Shown: positions 1 to 9,211 of the stretch, one piece after another
How the letters are laid out: each line of letters begins with the position of its first letter
How positions within the stretch are numbered: the stretch's first letter is position 1
Source: Haloplasmatales bacterium 4B
GTDB lineage: Bacteria; Bacillota_I; Bacilli_A; Haloplasmatales; Haloplasmataceae
Length of the DNA: 64,000 bases
Reading direction: 5' to 3'
Assembly (NCBI GenBank): GCA_003586005.1
Contig: NSKI01000002.1
Coordinates: 62,001-126,000, forward strand
Notes under the pieces: model-generated
Databases searched by the model: none
Told to the model about the DNA's origin: nothing
What the model saw: the letters and a program-made list of their open reading frames with translations, nothing else
Translations under genes and position numbers: made by a program

Positions 1-694
1 GGTAGCTACAATAACTAGCCAAATTGTTTGTGAAACAACTGGACTTTTACCAGATGACATAATTGTAGATGCACCTGATTCATTCCTTACCCCAGATTCA
101 GGAACTTCAACTGCATCTAGGCAGACTTTATTTACTGGTGAAGCTACAAAATTAGCCGCATTAAAACTTAAAGAACGCTTATTAAAAAATTCATTAGTAG
201 AACTTGAATCAATTGAATTTTATGGAGAGTATCAAGGGATTACTGACCCCATTAATTCAAGTAAAGACCACCCAATAAGTCATGTTGCTTATGGATATGC
301 AACACAATTAGTAATATTAGATAATGATGGAAAATTAGAAAAAGTAATAGCAGCGCATGATGTAGGAAACGCTATTAATCCAACAAATGTTGAGGGGCAA
401 ATTGAAGGTGGAGTTGTTATGGGATTAGGGTATGCCTTAACAGAAGATTATCCGCTTATTAATTCAGTTCCAAAGGCAAAATTTGGTACTTTAGGATTAT
501 TTAAATCAAAAGATATTCCAGAAATTAAAACGATAATAATTGAGAAAAATACTTCGGATTTAGCATACGGTGCAAAAGGAATTGGGGAGATTACTTCTAT
601 ACCTACAGCTCCTGCTGTTCAAGGAGCTTACTATAAGTTTGATGGTAAGTTTAGATTAAAGCTTCCACTTGAAGGAACGTTTTATCGTAAATAA
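1..694 (+). CDS. Molybdenum hydroxylase, molybdopterin-binding subunit, C-terminal part (5' end outside window)
   Basis: The reading frame is open from base 2 and ends at 694, so about 230 C-terminal residues are visible. They match the last third of the xanthine dehydrogenase/aldehyde oxidase Mo subunit. TPDSGTSTASRQT is the Mo-cofactor loop, AHDVGNAINP and GQIEGGVVMGLGYAL follow, and GAKGIGE near the C-terminus carries the expected catalytic glutamate. It is followed 21 bases later by guanine deaminase, so its substrate is probably a purine (xanthine or hypoxanthine). A second, separately encoded molybdenum hydroxylase lies at 3740-7250. Family is certain; substrate is inferred from the neighbours. 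Confidence 0.88.
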   Translation, partial: VATITSQIVCETTGLLPDDIIVDAPDSFLTPDSGTSTASRQTLFTGEATKLAALKLKERLLKNSLVELESIEFYGEYQGITDPINSSKDHPISHVAYGYATQLVILDNDGKLEKVIAAHDVGNAINPTNVEGQIEGGVVMGLGYALTEDYPLINSVPKAKFGTLGLFKSKDIPEIKTIIIEKNTSDLAYGAKGIGEITSIPTAPAVQGAYYKFDGKFRLKLPLEGTFYRK

Positions 695-715
695 TGCATT
701 GATTGGAGGGAATTT

Positions 716-2005
716 ATGCAAGAAATTTATGCTGTAAAGGGAAACATAATTTATACAAAAACTATTAGTGAGTATACGATATGTGAGAATGGATATGTTG
801 TTGTTTTAGGTAAAAAAGTAAAAGGTGTTTATGAGAAACTAGATGAAGAGTTAAGCAATATTAAAGTGCTTGACTATGGTGATGCAATTATTATTCCAGG
901 GTTTGTAGATCTTCATGTTCATGCACCACAATTTGCAAACATCGGTCTAGGTCTAGATAAGGAGCTAATGCCTTGGCTTGAGGCATATACCTTTCCAGAA
1001 GAAGGTAAATATAATGATGTAAATTATGCTAAAGAAGTGTATTCACATTTCGTGAGAGATCTCTGGAAATGTGGGACTACAAGGGCTAGTGTTTTTGGTA
1101 CTATTCACAAGGAAGCTACGAAGTTATTAATGGATTTATTTGCCGAAGCAGGTTTGGGAGCATATGTTGGTAAAGTCAATATGAACAGAAATTCACCAGA
1201 CTATTTAACAGAAGATACACAGGCTTCTATAACTGATACTTTAGAAATGTTGAATGAATATAAAAATAAATATGAACTTGTTAAACCGATTATAACGCCT
1301 AGATTTGTCCCAAGTTGTACTATCGAATTATTAAAGAGTCTTGGTGATTTAGCGAAACAAACTATTACGCCAGTACAATCACATTTAAGTGAAAATTTAG
1401 GCGAAATTAGTTTTGTCAAAGATTTACATCCAGATGCGAGAAATTATGCCAATATTTATGATGAAGCAGGATTATTTGGGGATGTTCCGACTATAATGGC
1501 TCATTGTGTATTAGTAAATGAAGAAGAAATCGAATTAATGGTTAGAAAAAGAGTGTTTGTTGCTCATAGTCCGAATTCTAATTGTAATTTATCAAGTGGT
1601 ATTGCACCAATACGAAGATTAGTTACAAGAGGCGTTCCGGTAGGACTTGGTAGTGATGTGTCAGGTGGGCATAATTTATCGATGATGAGTGTGATTGTAA
1701 GTAGTGCTCAAGTATCAAATATTAAATGGATTGAAAGTAACAGAGTTGATAAACCTTTTACTACTGCTGAGTTATTTTATTTAGCAACAAAAGGTGGCGG
1801 GAAATTCTTTGGAGAAGTAGGAAGTTTTGAAAGCGGATACGAATTTGATGCATTAATTATTGATGATAGCAATTTACCAACCTTTAGACCATTATCTATT
1901 GAAGAAAGACTACAAAAGTTTATTTATACTGGTGATGACAGAAATATTATTGACCGATTTGTTGCTGGAAAGAAAATAACAGAACCAAATTGTTATTTGA
2001 GGTGA
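716..2005 (+). CDS. guaD: Guanine deaminase
   Basis: Zinc amidohydrolase of 429 residues that would convert guanine to xanthine, feeding the molybdenum hydroxylases on either side. Visible metal and substrate motifs in order are GFVDLHVHAPQ (HxH), SHLSEN, MAHCV and GSDVSGGH, the usual order for bacterial GuaD. The start ATG has a GGAGGG ribosome site six bases upstream. The gene is eight bases before adenine deaminase and clearly in the same transcript. An SsnA/TrzN-type deaminase is the alternative, but the HVHAPQ motif and the length favour GuaD. Confidence 0.9.
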   Translation: MQEIYAVKGNIIYTKTISEYTICENGYVVVLGKKVKGVYEKLDEELSNIKVLDYGDAIIIPGFVDLHVHAPQFANIGLGLDKELMPWLEAYTFPEEGKYNDVNYAKEVYSHFVRDLWKCGTTRASVFGTIHKEATKLLMDLFAEAGLGAYVGKVNMNRNSPDYLTEDTQASITDTLEMLNEYKNKYELVKPIITPRFVPSCTIELLKSLGDLAKQTITPVQSHLSENLGEISFVKDLHPDARNYANIYDEAGLFGDVPTIMAHCVLVNEEEIELMVRKRVFVAHSPNSNCNLSSGIAPIRRLVTRGVPVGLGSDVSGGHNLSMMSVIVSSAQVSNIKWIESNRVDKPFTTAELFYLATKGGGKFFGEVGSFESGYEFDALIIDDSNLPTFRPLSIEERLQKFIYTGDDRNIIDRFVAGKKITEPNCYLR

Positions 2006-2012
2006 GTGTTTA

Positions 2013-3716
2013 ATGGACAAGTTAAAAAATAATATCGATGTAGCAATGGGTAAGTTAAAAGCAGATCTTGTTTTAAAGAATGCATCAATAATTAATGTAT
2101 TTACTCAGTCTATTGAAATCGCAGATGTAGCGATAAACAAAGACACAATTATTGGAATTGGTAATTATGAAGGAATAGATGAAATAGATTGTCACGGACA
2201 ATTTGTAGCACCAGGATTTATTGATAGTCATGTTCATATTGAGTCTTCTATGGTAACTCCAGAGGTTTTTTCTCATTTGGTAATTAAAAAAGGTGTAACG
2301 ACAATAATTGCTGATCCTCATGAGATAGCTAATGTTATGGGAGAAGAAGGGATTAGACTTATGCTTAATAGCAGTGAAAAAGGGGCTATAGATGCTTTTT
2401 ATATGTTACCAACTTGTGTTCCTGCTATTGATTTTGAAGATAGTGGCGCTGTTTTAAATGCCGATACTCTTTTAAATTTTATAAATGAAGAAAAAATACT
2501 TGGTCTTGCTGAAGTGATGGATGTAAATGCTGTTACATCAGGAAAACCCAAGATGCTTGAAAAAATAAATTTGGCAAGTGAAAATAATAAATTCATTGAT
2601 GGTCATTGTCCGAATTTAGAAGGTAAAGAACTAAGTGCTTATCGATGTGCGGGAATAAGTACGGATCATGAAAGTACAGACCCTCAAGAAGCGTTAACTA
2701 AAATAAAAATAGGAATGTATGTAATGCTTAGGGAAGGATCTGCAGCAAAAGATCTTATTAATTTATTACCAGCAGTAGATGATAAAAATTATCAACGCTT
2801 CTTATTTTGTACAGATGATAGACATATTGAAGATCTTATGGAAATAGGTAGTATTGATAATTGTATAAGGCTTGCTATAAAAGGTGGTCTAGAACCGCTA
2901 AAAGCATATACAATTGCTACATTAAATGCTGCTAATTGTTATAACCTTAAAGATAGGGGGGCCATAGCGCCGGGATTGAAAGCAGATCTTGTTATATTTT
3001 CAGATCTAGAAAAATTAGAAATAAAGAATATTATTAAAGACGGTAAATTTTATGATAATAATGTTGCGCCATCAAAAATTGAATCTAGGAAATCAATAAA
3101 TCTAAAATATGTAAATGAAGACACATTTCAAGTTAAGTTTTCGAAAGAATTTGTTAATGTAATTAGAGTTCATCCAGGTTCATTAAAAACTACAAAAGTT
3201 AAAAGAAGAGTTCAAATTAAAAATAATATTATTAACAATGTTATAGAAAAAGATAAAACAATAAATAAAATAGCAGTAATTGAAAGACATAAATTTAGTG
3301 GTAAGTATTTTACAGGGTTTATTGAAGGTTTAGGTTTAAGAAATGCTGCCATTGCTCAATCGATTGCTCATGATTCCCATAATATTATTGTGATTGGGGA
3401 TAATGATTTAGATATGATGATTGCTGTAAACAATCTAATTGATAAAGAAGGTGGTATTGTCATTGTTTCAAATGGCAAATTGCTTGAAGCAATTAGTTTG
3501 CCAATAGGGGGATTAATGACATCAGAAGAACCTGAAGTTGTTCTTAAAAAGATTAAGGCTTTGAACCAATTAGCTAGAGAACATGGTATTAATGCTGATA
3601 TTGATCCATTCGTCACTCTTAGTTTTATGGCATTACCTGTAATACCTGATTTAAAAATAACTGCAAGAGGCCTCTTTCATTATAGTAGTTTTAAGTTTAT
3701 TGATTTGTTAGCTTAA
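2013..3716 (+). CDS. ade: Adenine deaminase
   Basis: A 567-residue adenine deaminase of the YerA/Ade amidohydrolase type, which converts adenine to hypoxanthine. Motifs include GFIDSHVHIESSM (metal HxH), DPHEIANVMG, DGHCPNLEG, STDHES and FCTDDRH, plus the C-terminal signature SFMALPVIPDLKIT. Length is normal for the family. GAGGTGA overlaps the stop of guaD and serves as ribosome site. Together guaD and ade bring both adenine and guanine to oxypurines, which the Mo hydroxylases can oxidise to urate-level products. No uricase or xanthine permease is seen in the window. Confidence 0.93.
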   Translation: MDKLKNNIDVAMGKLKADLVLKNASIINVFTQSIEIADVAINKDTIIGIGNYEGIDEIDCHGQFVAPGFIDSHVHIESSMVTPEVFSHLVIKKGVTTIIADPHEIANVMGEEGIRLMLNSSEKGAIDAFYMLPTCVPAIDFEDSGAVLNADTLLNFINEEKILGLAEVMDVNAVTSGKPKMLEKINLASENNKFIDGHCPNLEGKELSAYRCAGISTDHESTDPQEALTKIKIGMYVMLREGSAAKDLINLLPAVDDKNYQRFLFCTDDRHIEDLMEIGSIDNCIRLAIKGGLEPLKAYTIATLNAANCYNLKDRGAIAPGLKADLVIFSDLEKLEIKNIIKDGKFYDNNVAPSKIESRKSINLKYVNEDTFQVKFSKEFVNVIRVHPGSLKTTKVKRRVQIKNNIINNVIEKDKTINKIAVIERHKFSGKYFTGFIEGLGLRNAAIAQSIAHDSHNIIVIGDNDLDMMIAVNNLIDKEGGIVIVSNGKLLEAISLPIGGLMTSEEPEVVLKKIKALNQLAREHGINADIDPFVTLSFMALPVIPDLKITARGLFHYSSFKFIDLLA

Positions 3717-3739
3717 ATTGAAAAAAGGGGGAGAAAAAA

Positions 3740-4597
3740 ATGAAACTATTGAGTTTTTTTCAACCAAATAATATTGATGAAGCAAAAGTTTTGCTTTCTA
3801 AATATGAAAATTCTAAATTATTAGCAGGTGGGACTGATTTACTACTTGACTTTAAAAAAGATATGAACGTTCCACAATATTTAATTGATTTGAGTAAGAT
3901 ATTGGAATTAAAAAGTATTGTTGAAAATGAATCAGATATAACGATTGGAAGTATGGTGACATTTACCCAAGTAAAGGGAAATAAGTTAATTAAGGATAAT
4001 TTCAATTCAATAATTCTATGTGCTAAAAGCATGGGGTCACCACAAATTAGAAACGTTGCTACAATAGGTGGTAATATTATTAATGGGGCTGTGGCAGCTG
4101 ATATAGTCCCTTGCGTGATAAGTCTTGATGGTATTTTAGTTTTTGAATCTATCGATACTTTAAGAGAAGTTCGTTGTGAAGATTACTTTAGAAATAACTC
4201 AATTGAAAAAATAAAAGGAAATGAAATTTTAACAAAAATAATTATTCCTAAAAGACCTTGGCTCAGTGGATATTATAAATTAGGGAAAAGGAACTCTCTA
4301 GCAATTGCTAGGGCTAACACTGCTTTAAGTCTTTCAATTGAAGAAAATATAATAAAAGATCTTCGGGTTTGCCTTGGAGCTGTTGGTAAATTTCCTTTTA
4401 GAGTAAATGAATTAGAAAGTCGTGCTGTTGGTAAAATTGTTGAATGGTTATTTGATGATGAAGCATTAAATATTCTTGAAAATACAGTGTATGAAAGTAT
4501 AAAGGAAAGAAAAACGATGCCATTTAAAAGAAATGCGATTAAAGGTGTTTTTAAAAATGCATTACTAAGCGCTGTTGAAAGTGGAGGGAACAAATGA
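3740..4597 (+). CDS. Molybdenum hydroxylase FAD-binding subunit
   Basis: A 285-residue CoxM/XdhB/NdhF-type FAD subunit. The flavin-binding signatures LLAGGTDLL (residues about 29-37) and SPQIRNVATIGGNI (about 99-112) are present, and the C-terminal CO dehydrogenase flavoprotein domain follows. It accepts electrons from the 2Fe-2S subunit encoded next, whose start overlaps this stop by four bases (ATGA). The order FAD, FeS, long Mo, short Mo is the same as ndhF-ndhS-ndhL-ndhM of Eubacterium barkeri nicotinate dehydrogenase. The purine operon context suggests a purine substrate here. Confidence 0.9.
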   Translation: MKLLSFFQPNNIDEAKVLLSKYENSKLLAGGTDLLLDFKKDMNVPQYLIDLSKILELKSIVENESDITIGSMVTFTQVKGNKLIKDNFNSIILCAKSMGSPQIRNVATIGGNIINGAVAADIVPCVISLDGILVFESIDTLREVRCEDYFRNNSIEKIKGNEILTKIIIPKRPWLSGYYKLGKRNSLAIARANTALSLSIEENIIKDLRVCLGAVGKFPFRVNELESRAVGKIVEWLFDDEALNILENTVYESIKERKTMPFKRNAIKGVFKNALLSAVESGGNK

Positions 4598-5076
4598 TAG
4601 AAGTAACTCTTAAAATTAATGGGAAGATGTATACTAGAAAAATTAATCCTATGCTTCGCTTAATTGACTTTATTAGAGATGAAATAAAGTTAAAGGGAAC
4701 AAAAGAAGGTTGCGGTGAAGGTGAATGTGGTGCATGCACAGTGATTATGAATGGGAAAACTGTTAACTCGTGTTTAGTACTTGCAGCAAGTGCCAATGGC
4801 GCTGAAATTACGACCATCGAAGGTTTGAGCAATGGAGATCATCTTCACCCTATACAGGAAGCTTTTATAGAAGTAGGTGCTGTTCAATGTGGCTATTGTA
4901 TTCCGGGTATGATTTTGAGTACTAAAGCTCTGCTTGATGAAAATCTAGATGCGACAGAAGCACAAATTAAAGAAGGTATTTCAGGAAATTTATGTAGATG
5001 TACTGGCTATACAAAAATTGTTGAAGGAGTAAAAATTGCTCAGAAAAAAATAATTAACAGTCAGGAGGGAGATTAG
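4594..5076 (+). CDS. Molybdenum hydroxylase [2Fe-2S] subunit
   Basis: A 160-residue iron-sulfur subunit with two clusters. The plant-ferredoxin-type site is CGEGECGACTV plus NSCLV. The helical-bundle site is QCGYCIPGM and GNLCRCTGY, with all eight cysteines present. It relays electrons from the Mo subunit to the FAD subunit. Its ATG overlaps the FAD subunit stop by four bases, and its TAG overlaps the next GTG start by one base. The genes are therefore translationally coupled and probably made in equal amounts. Confidence 0.94.
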   Translation: MIEVTLKINGKMYTRKINPMLRLIDFIRDEIKLKGTKEGCGEGECGACTVIMNGKTVNSCLVLAASANGAEITTIEGLSNGDHLHPIQEAFIEVGAVQCGYCIPGMILSTKALLDENLDATEAQIKEGISGNLCRCTGYTKIVEGVKIAQKKIINSQEGD

Positions 5077-6323
5077 TGCAAGCTGTTGGAGTAAATTATA
5101 CTAGACCTGATGTTTATGGTAAGATTTCAGGGAAGGCTGTTTACCCTGATGATATAGAATTTGAGGGGATGCTTTACGCAGGTGTTAAAAGAAGTACCAT
5201 TGCTTATGGTAAAGTTTTAAGTATTAATATCGATGAAATTAAACAACTCCCTGGTGTTGAATATGTTATTGATTATACTATGATTCCTGGAGCAATATCT
5301 CATGGTGTTATATTTAAGGATATTCCGATATTAGTTAAAGATATTGTTAAGAGAATTGGTGATTGTCTGATTCTTATTGTTACTAATGATAAAGAAAGCC
5401 TTAAAAATGCCTTAAAACAAGTAAAAGTAGAATATGAGGAATATGAGGGAGTTTTTACTGTTGATGATGCTTTAAAGGAGGATGCACCAATTATTGGTGA
5501 TGGAAGTAATATTTTGTATGATATTAAGATCAAGGCTGGTAACATTGATGAAGGTTTTAAAGAAGCTTTGCATATTACAGAAAACTTGTATTGCTCACAA
5601 ATGACAGAGCATGCTTTTTTGCAACCTGAAGCTGCTGTTGCTTGTTATGATGATGATGGGACTTTAAAAGTTTATGTTGCAACACAGTATCCCCATTATG
5701 ATCGTGAAGAAGTTGCAAGGTGTCTTAATGTTTCAGAAGATAAAGTAAAAATAATTAATACGACAATAGGTGGAGCGTTTGGGGCGAGAGAAGATATTAA
5801 TCCACAATGCCACGCCGCTATAGCAACCTATATTTCCAAAAAACCTGTAAAAGTATTATATACTAGAGAAGAATCAATTATTTCTCATAGTAAAAGACAT
5901 CCAATGAAAATGCATTATAAAACTGGTGTAACTAAAGATGGTAAATTATGCGCATTAAAGGCTAGGATATACGGCGATACAGGAGCTTATGCATCGTGGG
6001 GAATGAATGTCCTTAGAAAAGCTGCAGTGCATGCCACAGGCCCGTATGTTATTCCTAATGTGGATATCCAAGCCTTGGCTGTTTATACTAATAACCCTTA
6101 TAGCGGGGCAATGAGAGGTTTTGGAGCTACACAAGTTCCTTTAGCCTCAGAAAGTCAAATGGATATATTAGCAGAAAAACTAAATATGCATCCTTTAAAA
6201 TTTAGATATATAAATTCCTTTGAAGTTGGCAGTAATACAGCAACAGGACAAAAACTTGTTAGCAGTGTGGGAATCAAAAAATGTATTGAAAAAATAGCTG
6301 AAATAGCTGAAATCAAGCTGTAG
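5076..6323 (+). CDS. Molybdenum hydroxylase, large molybdopterin subunit (N-terminal half of a split Mo subunit)
   Basis: 415 residues covering the aldehyde oxidase a/b hammerhead domain and the first molybdopterin-binding domain: GGAFGAREDINPQ, YTREESI, and GAMRGFGATQ. It ends at a TAG just where a normal single-chain Mo subunit would continue. The next gene begins 12 bases on, with its own ribosome site, at the residues that should follow. The start is GTG at 5076, eight bases after AGGAGGGA. Size and break point match NdhL (about 425 residues) of Eubacterium barkeri nicotinate dehydrogenase, so I read this as a natural subunit split. Confidence 0.87.
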   Translation: MQAVGVNYTRPDVYGKISGKAVYPDDIEFEGMLYAGVKRSTIAYGKVLSINIDEIKQLPGVEYVIDYTMIPGAISHGVIFKDIPILVKDIVKRIGDCLILIVTNDKESLKNALKQVKVEYEEYEGVFTVDDALKEDAPIIGDGSNILYDIKIKAGNIDEGFKEALHITENLYCSQMTEHAFLQPEAAVACYDDDGTLKVYVATQYPHYDREEVARCLNVSEDKVKIINTTIGGAFGAREDINPQCHAAIATYISKKPVKVLYTREESIISHSKRHPMKMHYKTGVTKDGKLCALKARIYGDTGAYASWGMNVLRKAAVHATGPYVIPNVDIQALAVYTNNPYSGAMRGFGATQVPLASESQMDILAEKLNMHPLKFRYINSFEVGSNTATGQKLVSSVGIKKCIEKIAEIAEIKL

Positions 6324-6335
6324 GGAGGAGTATGT

Positions 6336-7250
6336 ATGAAAAAAAGAGGAGTAGGCTTTGCATCAATATTTTATGGTACGGGTTATGGAAATGGTTTTCC
6401 AGATGAATCAAGAGCTACAGCTGAAATTAAGGAAGATGGGTCGATAATTATCTATGTTGGTGTTTCAGATGTTGGTTCAGGTGGTCTAAGTATAATGTGG
6501 CAAATCGCTATCGAAACACTTGGTGTAAATAAAGAATTTGTGAAAATAAAACATAATAATACAAGCATGATGCATGATTCAGGAACAGCAGCCGCGAGTA
6601 GACAAACTTATAATACCGGGAATGCGGTCTTAGATGCATGTAGTAAACTTAAAAAAAATATGATGTTAGCTAGTGAAGAGGTAACCAATCTCAAAGTTCT
6701 ATATAAACAAATGGTAACTAAAAGGATTGAAACAAGAGTAGAAGGTTACTTTAAAGCTACAACAAAAGAAGTAAATTTGGAGACGGGACAAGGTAACCCA
6801 TACTGGCCTTACACTTTTGGAGCGCAAATGGTTACTGTTGAAGTTGATGATGAAACTGGAAAGGTTGATATACTTGATATTGTTTCTGTAAATGACGCCG
6901 GAAAGATCGTAAATCCAGTATTAGCAGCAGGTCAAGCAATAGGAGGCTGTGCGATGGGTATTGGCTATGCGATTATGGAAGAAGTTTTTGTTAATAAAGG
7001 TGAAATAAAAAATAGAAATTTCTCTAACTATATAATTCCTACTAGTAAAGATGTTCCAAATATAAAATCATATTTTGTTGAAGATATAGAAGGTACAGGA
7101 CCATATGGAGCAAAAGGACTTGGCGAACCAGTTATGATTCCAACTGCTCCAGCAATAATTAATGCCATTTATGATGCTGTTGGAGTTAGAATTTATGATC
7201 TTCCTGCTACATGTGATAAGGTACTTCTAGCAATTAAGAATAATGCATAA
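6336..7250 (+). CDS. Molybdenum hydroxylase, medium molybdopterin subunit (C-terminal half of a split Mo subunit)
   Basis: 304 residues with the second molybdopterin-binding domain. GVSDVGSGG lies near residue 50, DSGTAAASRQTYNTGNAV near residue 85, and GAKGLGEPVMIPTAPA contains the catalytic glutamate. The ATG has GGAGGAGT directly upstream. It corresponds to NdhM (about 330 residues) in the split nicotinate dehydrogenase. The gene closes the operon and is followed by a strong hairpin. Substrate could be xanthine, hypoxanthine, purine or nicotinate; purine-type is favoured by guaD and ade. Confidence 0.87.
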   Translation: MKKRGVGFASIFYGTGYGNGFPDESRATAEIKEDGSIIIYVGVSDVGSGGLSIMWQIAIETLGVNKEFVKIKHNNTSMMHDSGTAAASRQTYNTGNAVLDACSKLKKNMMLASEEVTNLKVLYKQMVTKRIETRVEGYFKATTKEVNLETGQGNPYWPYTFGAQMVTVEVDDETGKVDILDIVSVNDAGKIVNPVLAAGQAIGGCAMGIGYAIMEEVFVNKGEIKNRNFSNYIIPTSKDVPNIKSYFVEDIEGTGPYGAKGLGEPVMIPTAPAIINAIYDAVGVRIYDLPATCDKVLLAIKNNA

Positions 7251-7260
7251 GTTAAGTATA

Positions 7261-7292
7261 AACAATGGAGATATAAATTCGTCTCCATTGTT
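7261..7292 (+). terminator. Intrinsic terminator of the purine/molybdenum hydroxylase operon
   Basis: An 11-bp stem (AACAATGGAGA with TCTCCATTGTT) encloses a 10-base loop and runs into T-rich sequence 11 bases after the last operon stop codon. Confidence 0.85.
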
Positions 7293-7372
7293 TATGATTT
7301 ACTGTATATTTCCATCATGTCGGAAATCAACATAATATTTACTCAGTAAGGTTAATTTATATGATATTTCCC

Positions 7373-7401
7373 TTGAAAAGTTAATTGTGGGTTGCTATAA
7401 T
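7373..7401 (+). promoter_or_regulatory. SigA-type promoter for the SatD/DUF3307/YciI genes
   Basis: TTGAAA at 7373-7378 and TATAAT at 7396-7401 are separated by 17 bases, with an extended -10 TG at 7393-7394. The -10 lies 22 bases upstream of the SatD start codon. Because the promoter lies inside the possible longer reading frame beginning at a TTG at 7385, that upstream start is ruled out. Confidence 0.85.
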
Positions 7402-7423
7402 TAACTTGAAAGGTGGAATACGT

Positions 7424-8086
7424 ATGTATTATGCTATTATTGGCGATATAGTGAACTCTAAACAGATTTCTAATCGATCAGAGATTCAAGAAAAGTTAAA
7501 AATACATTTGGAAGAAATAAATAAGACTTATAATAAAGTAATTGCCGCGAATTTTGTTATTACATTAGGTGATGAATTTCAAGGTCTTTTAAAATCACCT
7601 CATTATTTATTTGAAATATTAAATAAGATAGAGAGTATCATGAGACCCTTAAAAATCAGGTTCGGAATAGGAATTGATGATATTACCACAAATATAGATA
7701 ATAAGATGTCAATTGGGTCTGATGGGCCAGCTTGGTGGAGAGCGCGTGATATGATTTATGAGTTAAAGAATAATGAAAAGGGTCTAAAGTTAATTTCTGA
7801 TGTAAAAGTATCAGGGGCCTTTGATAAATATATTTTGGATTTAGTTAATATTAATTTAAGCTTATGTTATTCCATAAAGAGTAATTGGACTAAAGATCAA
7901 AGAAAAGTTATTGATTATATCATCTTAAATTACGGGCTGATTGATAAGTTTATCCAAAAAAAGGTCGCTACAGAAATTGGTTTGAGTCCAGTAAATTTAA
8001 ATAAAAAATTAAAACTTTCACTTTATTATAACTTAGTATATGCTCAGGAAATAATTTCTAAAATATTAACAAGAAAGGAGGGGTAG
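7424..8086 (+). CDS. SatD family protein
   Basis: 220 residues, MYYAIIGDIVNSKQI onward, with LGDEFQGLL and a middle FGIGIDD segment typical of the SatD family. The C-terminal part looks like a winged helix-turn-helix (KKVATEIGLSPVNLNKKLK), so a nucleotide-responsive regulator is possible. The start at 7424 follows AAAGGTGG and lies downstream of the promoter. SatD was named for acid tolerance in Streptococcus mutans; the biochemical role is not established. A DUF3307 membrane protein follows after 5 bases, a pairing common in Bacillota. Confidence 0.8.
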   Translation: MYYAIIGDIVNSKQISNRSEIQEKLKIHLEEINKTYNKVIAANFVITLGDEFQGLLKSPHYLFEILNKIESIMRPLKIRFGIGIDDITTNIDNKMSIGSDGPAWWRARDMIYELKNNEKGLKLISDVKVSGAFDKYILDLVNINLSLCYSIKSNWTKDQRKVIDYIILNYGLIDKFIQKKVATEIGLSPVNLNKKLKLSLYYNLVYAQEIISKILTRKEG

Positions 8087-8091
8087 GTTAA

Positions 8092-8790
8092 ATGAACATT
8101 AATTTATTAGTATTATTTCTTATTGCTCATATTCTAGGAGATTTCTATTTTCAAAGGAACTATCTTTCAACTAGAAATAATAAGTTAAAAACTATTTTTA
8201 TTCATTCACTACTTTATCAATGCCTATTTTTATTACTGTTATTAACTATTGATTATGATATTAACTTATTGTTAGCGATAATTGTTATAGGAGCAAGTCA
8301 TTTTATTTTAGAGTTTGTATTCTTTCTAATCAAAAATAATAAATGGATTGAAAACAATGATTTTTATGTAAAACAAATAATTCATATTATTGTAATATAT
8401 TTTTGCTTAATAGATTTACAAAACATTGACTTTAATTTTTCAGTAAATTATCTTCCGTATATAATGGCTTTTTTATTAGTAGACAAACCAAGTAATATTA
8501 TGTTTAAAAAAATTTTTACTCGTTTTAAACCAAATGATACTAAGTTAAATTCTAATGAATCATACAAAAAAGCTGGTGCTACTATTGGTTCACTTGAAAG
8601 AACCTTAATCTTGATTTGCCTAATTAATGAATTATATTCATCTATTGGCCTAATTTTAACCGCTAAGTCAATAGCCCGCTATAATCGGATTAGTAATGAA
8701 CCAGAATTTTCAGAGTATTATTTATTAGGGACATTATCAAGTGTGTTTTTCACGATTATAATCTATTTCTTAAGTTTTAAATTATTTTAA
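8092..8790 (+). CDS. DUF3307 family membrane protein
   Basis: 232 residues with about six hydrophobic segments. The N-terminus LIAHILGDFYFQRN is the DUF3307 signature (AHxLGDFxxQ), and GASHFILEF begins the second conserved block. ribosome site GGAGGGG overlaps the end of satD. The function is unknown. The family is regularly paired with SatD, and the spacing here says they are translated together. Confidence 0.78.
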   Translation: MNINLLVLFLIAHILGDFYFQRNYLSTRNNKLKTIFIHSLLYQCLFLLLLLTIDYDINLLLAIIVIGASHFILEFVFFLIKNNKWIENNDFYVKQIIHIIVIYFCLIDLQNIDFNFSVNYLPYIMAFLLVDKPSNIMFKKIFTRFKPNDTKLNSNESYKKAGATIGSLERTLILICLINELYSSIGLILTAKSIARYNRISNEPEFSEYYLLGTLSSVFFTIIIYFLSFKLF

Positions 8791-8810
8791 TAAATATAGA
8801 GGTGTGAAAA

Positions 8811-9116
8811 ATGAAAGAAAAAATACAATTTGTTTATTTTTTAAAGTTAAAACCAGATTTTATTAATGATAAAAATTGGACGGCTAAGGAAAATGATATA
8901 GTTGAAAGACACTTTATAAAACTACAAGGGTTATTAAGTGATAATAAGCTAATTTTAGCAGGTAGGACTTTAACAACAGATCCATGTGGAATTGTGATTC
9001 TTGAGGTTGAAAATGAAGATGAAGCTAGGATCCTTATGGAAAATGATCCTGCAGTCAAAGAAGGTTTAATGACAGCGGAGCTTTTTCCATACCGTGTGGC
9101 TTTAGCTAAAAAATAA
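8811..9116 (+). CDS. YciI-like protein (YCII-related domain)
   Basis: 101 residues with a dimeric alpha+beta-barrel fold expected from ERHFIKLQGLLSDNKLILAG and the conserved ENDPAVKEGLMTAEL segment. The family includes small enzymes and uncharacterised proteins with an Asp-His pair; a histidine is present in VERHFIKL. It is preceded by GAGGTGTG and probably shares the promoter at 7373. The insertion sequence starts 25 bases after the stop, so any native terminator was displaced or lost. Confidence 0.78.
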   Translation: MKEKIQFVYFLKLKPDFINDKNWTAKENDIVERHFIKLQGLLSDNKLILAGRTLTTDPCGIVILEVENEDEARILMENDPAVKEGLMTAELFPYRVALAKK

Positions 9117-9211
9117 GTTTAAAAAAAACTGCAAACCCATTTGATATGATACTTTCAAAGTAGACAATGTAATTAATTAAAATTACATTATCTACTTTGG
9201 AGGTATTTTTT

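Noticed and set aside
6300-6340. Stop between the two Mo-subunit halves taken as a frameshift or sequencing error
   Set aside because: The second half has its own GGAGGAG site and ATG in a sensible place, and the same split and gene order are known for NdhL/NdhM.
7385-7424. Longer N-terminus for the SatD protein from TTG 7385
   Set aside because: The -10 element of the promoter lies inside this extension, and the ribosome site is just before 7424.
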